Assembly: GCA_955652855.1 (NCBI GenBank)
Contig: CATPCN010000622.1
Coordinates: 1-21,823 of the forward strand
DNA: 21,823 bases
Source of the DNA: an uncultured Chthoniobacterales bacterium
GTDB taxonomy: Bacteria; Verrucomicrobiota; Verrucomicrobiae; Chthoniobacterales; UBA10450
Direction: 5' to 3'
Part shown: positions 18,279 to 21,823 of the stretch, piece by piece
Position numbering within the stretch: position 1 is the first letter of the stretch
Layout of the letters: each line of letters opens with the position of its first letter
Notes under the pieces: model-generated
What the model was told of the DNA's origin: nothing
Seen by the model: the letters and a program-made list of their open reading frames with translations, nothing else
Database searches by the model: none
Program-made: the position numbers and the translations under genes

Positions 18279-18671
18279 ATGCGATCGTGACCTAACCGAG
18301 AGTCTTTGCGATGCTCCGTCACTCTAACAGCCCCATCGACTACCTTCGCTTGGCCCGTAAAGGAACTGCTCAGTGAGCGCCCGACTCGCAACCGAATGCT
18401 TAAACGGTTGCGTGTGTTCCCCATGAAGCACAAGACCCGTGGCGCAGCAACGGCAGCGACTGGCCCTTCTGGGACTTTCGCGACCGCCGGGTATGGGATG
18501 AGCTAAGGAATTGGGCCTTTGCAGACGCCAAGACACTGCCAGTGCGCCGAATGAGCTGCGTAGGAAGGTCCTGCTTCTCGTCGTCGTGCAGCGCAGTCAA
18601 CTATTGAGCGCGGAAGGCGTTGCTCGGTCTGCCACCCACCGTGGCGCATCCGCCACTCGGGGTGGAGTCCT
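18279..18671. other. Intergenic region upstream of the nuclease-helicase gene
   Basis: No convincing gene is seen here. It must hold the - strand promoter for the nuclease-helicase gene and perhaps for the whole defence operon, but I cannot point to clear -35/-10 boxes. It contains repeat copy B. A + strand frame open from 18404 to a TGA at 18605-18607 encodes a strikingly Trp- and Asp-rich stretch (DWPFWDFRDRRVWDELRNW). It has no start codon before the stop that falls in the repeat, so it may be a worn gene fragment. Confidence 0.5.
18384..18415 (+). repeat. Dispersed hairpin repeat, copy B
   Basis: Left arm ACTCGCAACCG (18384-18394) pairs with right arm CGGTTGCGTGT (18405-18415) with one mismatch, around the ten-base spacer AATGCTTAAA. 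This is the best-preserved core of the three copies. It is in the same orientation as copy A at 6843 and copy C at 20357, and lies about 105 bases upstream of the nuclease-helicase start. Confidence 0.75.
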
Positions 18672-19919
18672 TCATTTCTTGGCACAGCTCTGCACCAGTA
18701 CGCTCCCCCCATACGCGCCCGCGAGCGAAAACCGCGCGCGCGTTTCCGGGCGCAATTTAGTGGCAGCGAACTTCTTATCGGGCGCCTCAACCAAGAGTTT
18801 GTCTGGGGGGACATCCGGCGAAAGCAGCTTGTAAGCGAAGACATCAATCGGAAATCTGCAATCGTTCCTGATCTCGATAAAGGCTTGATCCCCAAGCGCA
18901 GTTCCGCGTGGACCTGCTGGCTCCCCGTACGCAAACACTGCGCACTGGCATACAACGTACCAGTTCACGTTGTCGACCGGTTTTGTTGGAACCCAGTCGA
19001 TTAGCGGTGCCGCTACGGCCTGTGAAGGAGTTTGAAGATCCGCATTGAGAGGCTTTTCGCTTTGGTACCCAGGGTAGTTGCCGCCTGCGGTATTCCACAC
19101 TTGCGCACAAAGCCACCACCGGTCAGACGAGATTTCCGGAGGGACATCGATGCGAAATTTCATCGAGGGAAAATCGTACAGGTTTCCGGGTACAAGAGTT
19201 CTCTCAATCGGTATGAAGGTTGCCGAATTGGGTTGCGCAGGAAGGACGTCATATGCTTCGCGCTTGCCATCTAGTATTACTCGGCAAAGGCTGACTCCAA
19301 TGCCAGCAACACGCGCTGGCGCACCCGCAGAATTTCCCAGCTCGTTCAGGCGAGCCTGGCTTCGTCGGATCGTGCCCTCAATACGGGCATCCGCGACCGA
19401 GTACTCTCCCTCCAGACTGAAAGCCACGCCCATATTGGAGTAGTTGTGTATGCGGAGCGTCTGTTGTTTTACTTCGGCTGGCCGATTGCTCCGGGGGTCA
19501 AGAGTCAACATTTGGATGTCACTAGGCAAAACAAGAGTTGTAACGGGGCCGCGTTGATAAAGCACCTGCGCGAATGCAAGTGTAAGGCCCGAAAGCACTA
19601 GCGTTGTTAGGAGAATCCATAGAAGGTAGTGCGGCCTCGGTGAATCCCGGTTGACTAATGCGCGGTAAATCGCGAGCCCAATGCCTACTGTACCTGTGGC
19701 CGCGGACGTCCAGATTGATCGGAACGCGTCGGAGATGTAGGAAGGCAGCGTCTCTAGGACGGGGAAATTGCCGAGACGCGTAGCTAACCAGAAGAGAAAT
19801 AAGACGAGACTGGCTGAGACGAACAAAATGATCAAGGCATCAACAAGGGTTGGGGGGTGTGAAGCGAATTTCGCAGGATTATCCGAGGCGCCCCGACGCC
19901 GCGGCCTTGGTTCAAGCAT
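18672..19919 (-). CDS. Membrane protein: three N-terminal helices plus large soluble domain
   Basis: This gene encodes 415 residues from ATG 19919, which has AAAGGA at eight bases. ATG 19928 is also in frame, but that AAAGGA sits too close to it. A basic cytoplasmic tail precedes hydrophobic helices at about 26-48, 69-87 and 97-119. The rest (about 120-415) is soluble and beta-rich, with repeated Thr/Val/Arg strands and several cysteines (SLCRVILDG, WWLCAQVWN, YVVCQCAVF, RNDCRF, VQSCAKK). This suits an extracytoplasmic domain with disulphides. I recognise no family. The architecture echoes the 246-residue protein at 6945-7685. It lies upstream of the defence genes on the same strand but 393 bases away, so it probably has its own promoter and terminator. 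Confidence 0.65.
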   Translation of the reverse strand: MLEPRPRRRGASDNPAKFASHPPTLVDALIILFVSASLVLFLFWLATRLGNFPVLETLPSYISDAFRSIWTSAATGTVGIGLAIYRALVNRDSPRPHYLLWILLTTLVLSGLTLAFAQVLYQRGPVTTLVLPSDIQMLTLDPRSNRPAEVKQQTLRIHNYSNMGVAFSLEGEYSVADARIEGTIRRSQARLNELGNSAGAPARVAGIGVSLCRVILDGKREAYDVLPAQPNSATFIPIERTLVPGNLYDFPSMKFRIDVPPEISSDRWWLCAQVWNTAGGNYPGYQSEKPLNADLQTPSQAVAAPLIDWVPTKPVDNVNWYVVCQCAVFAYGEPAGPRGTALGDQAFIEIRNDCRFPIDVFAYKLLSPDVPPDKLLVEAPDKKFAATKLRPETRARFSLAGAYGGSVLVQSCAKK

Positions 19920-20356
19920 GATCTCCATCCTTTGACCTCATTGGCAAAGGGGCGCCAACATTCGCTCGAAACCGTTGCGCCATTTCCCTAGCCTGGTCCG
20001 GAAATAGTCCATACAAACGATACTGCGGCTCTCTTAACATTATGGTAGCTGAATCCAACACGTTCTGGGTCGCGCAAGCTTCCGCTCGCCATCACGACTA
20101 AAGTTGACTATGGTGCGTCGGCAGCGATCGACTTGGATGGCCTCGAACGCGCCCCGGTGCAGGCTTCCAGAGCCCACCTCTTCGATGCGCAGGACGCCTA
20201 CTTCCGGAAATGCAGTGAACCAAACTAACCGCGAGAACCACGAGCTAAAGACGACTCGCTCACTGATTGTCCGATTCGCCCTGCTGCATCCCCGGTCACT
20301 CGCCGCGAAGGTGTTAGCAATTGGCCTGAAATCTGCCTATCGCGAAGAACGCACGG

Positions 20357-20389
20357 AACTCGCACCAGAAGGCATAAACGGTTGCGAGT
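20357..20389 (+). repeat. Dispersed hairpin repeat, copy C
   Basis: Left arm ACTCGCACCAG (20358-20368) and right arm CGGTTGCGAGT (20379-20389) flank the spacer AAGGCATAAA. The right arm is a perfect complement of the consensus left arm. The left arm here differs at two positions. Same orientation as copies A and B. Confidence 0.65.
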
Positions 20390-20604
20390 GGGCACCGCGT
20401 CGCTTGGGAATGGTTGCGGGAGCACGCTTCGGAATTGGAGACGCATTCGGATCGCGTATCCGCCCGGCCCTGAAAAAGGGCCTGCAGCGCGCGTTTCGCC
20501 GGTTTGGCCACAACGTGCCTACTCGCGCCGCAAATCGTTCGCCAGCGCCCCGAATTGCCGATATCGTCCGGCGAACTCGACCACGCGGTGGACGGGTGGA
20601 ATCA

Positions 20605-20634
20605 GCGGTTGCGGTTGCGGTTGCGGTAGCGGTC
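20605..20634 (+). repeat. GCGGTT hexamer microsatellite
   Basis: Five head-to-tail hexamers: three perfect GCGGTT units (20605-20622) followed by GCGGTA and GCGGTC. Such an array can change length by slippage. It lies in no gene I trust, so no phase-variation role is apparent. Confidence 0.8.
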
Positions 20635-20741
20635 GGACGATGCGTCTACCGCGGCGCCTCCGTTTCGAAGGAATGGAATTGCACGGCAACACGTCACCCA
20701 CTTCGGCGAGATTTGACGGCTATATGAGGGATGGGCCATGG

Positions 20742-21029
20742 CTATTTGGCAGACCTGGGCGTAATTGAGATTCGCTTGTCAAACCGCGAAAACCGACGTT
20801 CCAATTGTTGACCGGCACAATGAACGACCACTGCAGGAATAGCCCAAATTGCCAAGAGAACGCCGAGAATTGAAAGTCTTTGACTGGCAGACTGCCCCTC
20901 CACGGATACAACTGCGTAGCACAATGCAGCCAAAATAAGCTCGAGCAGAAATATGAATGCAGAGTTTCCGTGCTCTCTTAGGTGCCGATAACTGTCGATA
21001 AGCGTCTGTGAAACAATAAATGAGACATA
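20742..21029 (-). pseudogene. 5'-truncated membrane-protein gene next to the IS
   Basis: The - strand frame is open from 21029 down to a TAG at 20742-20744, giving 95 residues with natural-looking composition. It begins with SQTLIDSYRHLREHGNSAF and then shows two hydrophobic helices (FIFLLELILAALCYAVV and LSILGVLLAIWAIPAVVV) and a basic tail. No ATG, GTG or TTG exists in its first 28 codons, and the frame ends at a TAA (21030-21032) exactly where the insertion-sequence side begins. I infer that the start and promoter were lost when the IS inserted. The family is not recognised. A TTG at 20942 could give only a stub that keeps little of the first helix. Confidence 0.55.
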
Positions 21030-21032
21030 TTA

Positions 21033-21823
21033 CGGCGTGTTCGATATACTTAGCGGGTGCGAGAGCGAGCGCGCGAACTGCGACTGAAGCTTGCCGGTGT
21101 GTTGCCGCTGATGAACGAGCTGCAGCGGCGGATACTGGTGGCGGCGGAGGCACGTGCCTACGGACGCGGTGGCGTGCAGATGTTGGCGCAGATCACCGGC
21201 ATGAGTCGCCAGACGATCTATCGGGGTCTGCAGGACTTGCAGGCGAAGCGGAAGAGGCCGAGCGGCCGGATCCGACGCCCTGGAGGCGGGCGCAAGAGGC
21301 TGCGTGATCAGTATCCGCGGCTGGTTGAGACCCTGGAGCGGCTGATTGAGCCGACACTGCGTGGGGATCCGCAGTCGCTGCTGCGCTGGACGTGCAAGAG
21401 TGTGAGGAATTTGGAGGCGGAGCTGGAGCGCGAGGGCTATGCGGTGAGTTACCGTACCATCGCCAACCTGCTGCATGCCCAGGAGTACACCTTGCAAGCG
21501 AACCGAAAGAGTCGCGAGGGCCAGGAGGATCATCCGGACCGGGATGCGCAGTTTCGCTACATCAATGACCAGGCGATGCAGTTTCTGAACCGGACAGTGC
21601 CGGTCATCTCGGTGGACACCAAGAAGAAGGAACTGCTGGGGAACTATAAGAATGCGGGTCGGGAGTGGCAACGCCAAGGCGAGGGACGCGAGGTGCTCTC
21701 GCACGACTTTCCCGATCCGAGTGTCCCCAAAGCGGTCCCGTATGGGGTCTACGATCTCGCTGCGAACACCGGCTGGGTCAACGTCGGGATGGATGCGGAC
21801 ACGGCGGAGTTTGCGGTGGAGAG
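21033..21823 (+). mobile_element. ISAzo13-family insertion sequence (left part; runs off the window)
   Basis: The element is called from its transposase. Its left end is placed near 21033 because the neighbouring - strand gene remnant stays in frame up to 21029. The true terminal inverted repeat and any target duplication cannot be checked because the right end lies beyond the window. The true left end could lie anywhere between about 21010 and 21050. Confidence 0.7.
21057..21823 (+). CDS. ISAzo13-family transposase (partial, 3' end outside window)
   Basis: The frame is open from a TAG at 21051 to the window end, about 255 residues from GTG 21057; ATG 21111 is an alternative start. Residues about 30-62 form a helix-turn-helix (EARAYGRGGVQMLAQITGMS). 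Family hallmarks follow: PGGGRKRLRD, GDPQSLLRWTCKSVRNLEAE (103-122), YTLQANRKSREGQ (144-156), PDRDAQFRYIN (160-170), PVISVDTKKKELLGNYKN (182-199) with Asp187 the probable first catalytic DDE residue, and VPYGVYDLAANTGWVNVG (227-244). The enzyme cuts and joins the IS ends. No stop or frameshift is seen in the part present, so the copy may be active. Confidence 0.92.
   Translation, partial: MRERARELRLKLAGVLPLMNELQRRILVAAEARAYGRGGVQMLAQITGMSRQTIYRGLQDLQAKRKRPSGRIRRPGGGRKRLRDQYPRLVETLERLIEPTLRGDPQSLLRWTCKSVRNLEAELEREGYAVSYRTIANLLHAQEYTLQANRKSREGQEDHPDRDAQFRYINDQAMQFLNRTVPVISVDTKKKELLGNYKNAGREWQRQGEGREVLSHDFPDPSVPKAVPYGVYDLAANTGWVNVGMDADTAEFAVE

Larger units (their letters stand above)
19929..20741. 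other. Gene-poor region with possible gene fragments
   Basis: About 800 bases without a gene I would defend. A + strand frame open from 20049 to the TAA at 20226-20228 encodes a protein-like tail (AIDLDGLERAPVQASRAHLF), but it has no start before the in-frame TAG at 20046, so it could be the end of a decayed gene. A 207-codon + frame at 20104-20727 is Arg/Ala-rich, runs through repeat copy C and the hexamer array, and reads like a GC-rich shadow. The region looks like a scrap of eroded accessory DNA next to the insertion sequence. Confidence 0.45.

Noticed and set aside
18288..18296. GTTAGGT on the - strand, resembling an integron attC/attI core (GTTRRRY)
   Set aside because: There is no inverse core, no long imperfect palindrome and no integrase; a 7-base match is expected by chance.
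20104..20727. A 207-codon + strand open frame
   Set aside because: It is Arg/Ala-rich with no recognisable domain, crosses a hairpin repeat and the GCGGTT array, and has no good ribosome site.
20779..21153. A 124-codon - strand frame across the IS junction
   Set aside because: It runs from inside the transposase gene into the gene remnant in a different frame from both; composition is that of a shadow.
21030..21704. A 224-codon - strand open frame
   Set aside because: It is the antisense shadow of the transposase gene, whose + strand frame has clear family motifs.
1..21823. tRNA genes or tRNA-derived attachment sites flanking the defence block
   Set aside because: No T-loop plus acceptor arrangement was found; the one GGTTCGAA-like string (about 9816) lies inside the helicase gene.

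Overview
This is a GC-rich bacterial chromosomal window whose gene style (short overlaps, Shine-Dalgarno sites, lipobox protein, ISAzo13-family transposase) suggests a proteobacterium, probably gamma or beta. The sequence alone does not let me name a genus. No rRNA, tRNA or CRISPR array was seen.

Region 1 (1-6790, + strand) is a run of envelope or hydrolase-type genes. It holds a papain-like-fold protein (217-963), a lipobox protein (1076-2374), a chymotrypsin-fold serine protease whose start overlaps the lipoprotein stop (2371-3288), a phospholipase C/acid-phosphatase family phosphoesterase (3368-4828), and a large membrane protein with an ASH/HYDIN-like Ig domain at one end and a putative-Ig (He_PIG-like) domain at the other (4997-6790). 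None of the three hydrolases has an obvious signal peptide.

Region 2 (6840-8745, + strand) holds a small hairpin repeat, a three-helix membrane protein (6945-7685) and a membrane-anchored NERD-domain protein (7822-8745).

Region 3 (8836-18278, - strand) is the core of the window and reads as an anti-phage defence locus. A TerB_N/TerB/TerB_C protein, a DUF2791/BrxD-like ATPase and an Lhr-like DEAD/DEAH helicase overlap head to tail. That is the gene content of the Shango system (sngA-sngB-sngC). Immediately upstream on the same strand lies a 1131-residue protein joining a Cas4/RecB-like Fe-S nuclease, a DEDD RNase H-fold exonuclease and an SF1 Upf1-like helicase (TM0106 family). It is a plausible fourth component. 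The NERD protein converges on the 3' end of the Shango operon and may be a further accessory.

Region 4 (18279-21823) holds a second copy of the hairpin repeat, a further three-helix membrane protein with a large soluble domain (18672-19919, -), and a gene-poor stretch with a third repeat copy and a GCGGTT microsatellite. It ends with a membrane-protein gene that has lost its 5' end (20742-21029, -) beside an ISAzo13-family insertion sequence running off the window. Repeat copies A and B are direct repeats about 11.5 kb apart that bracket the whole defence block, which raises the possibility that it moved as a unit.
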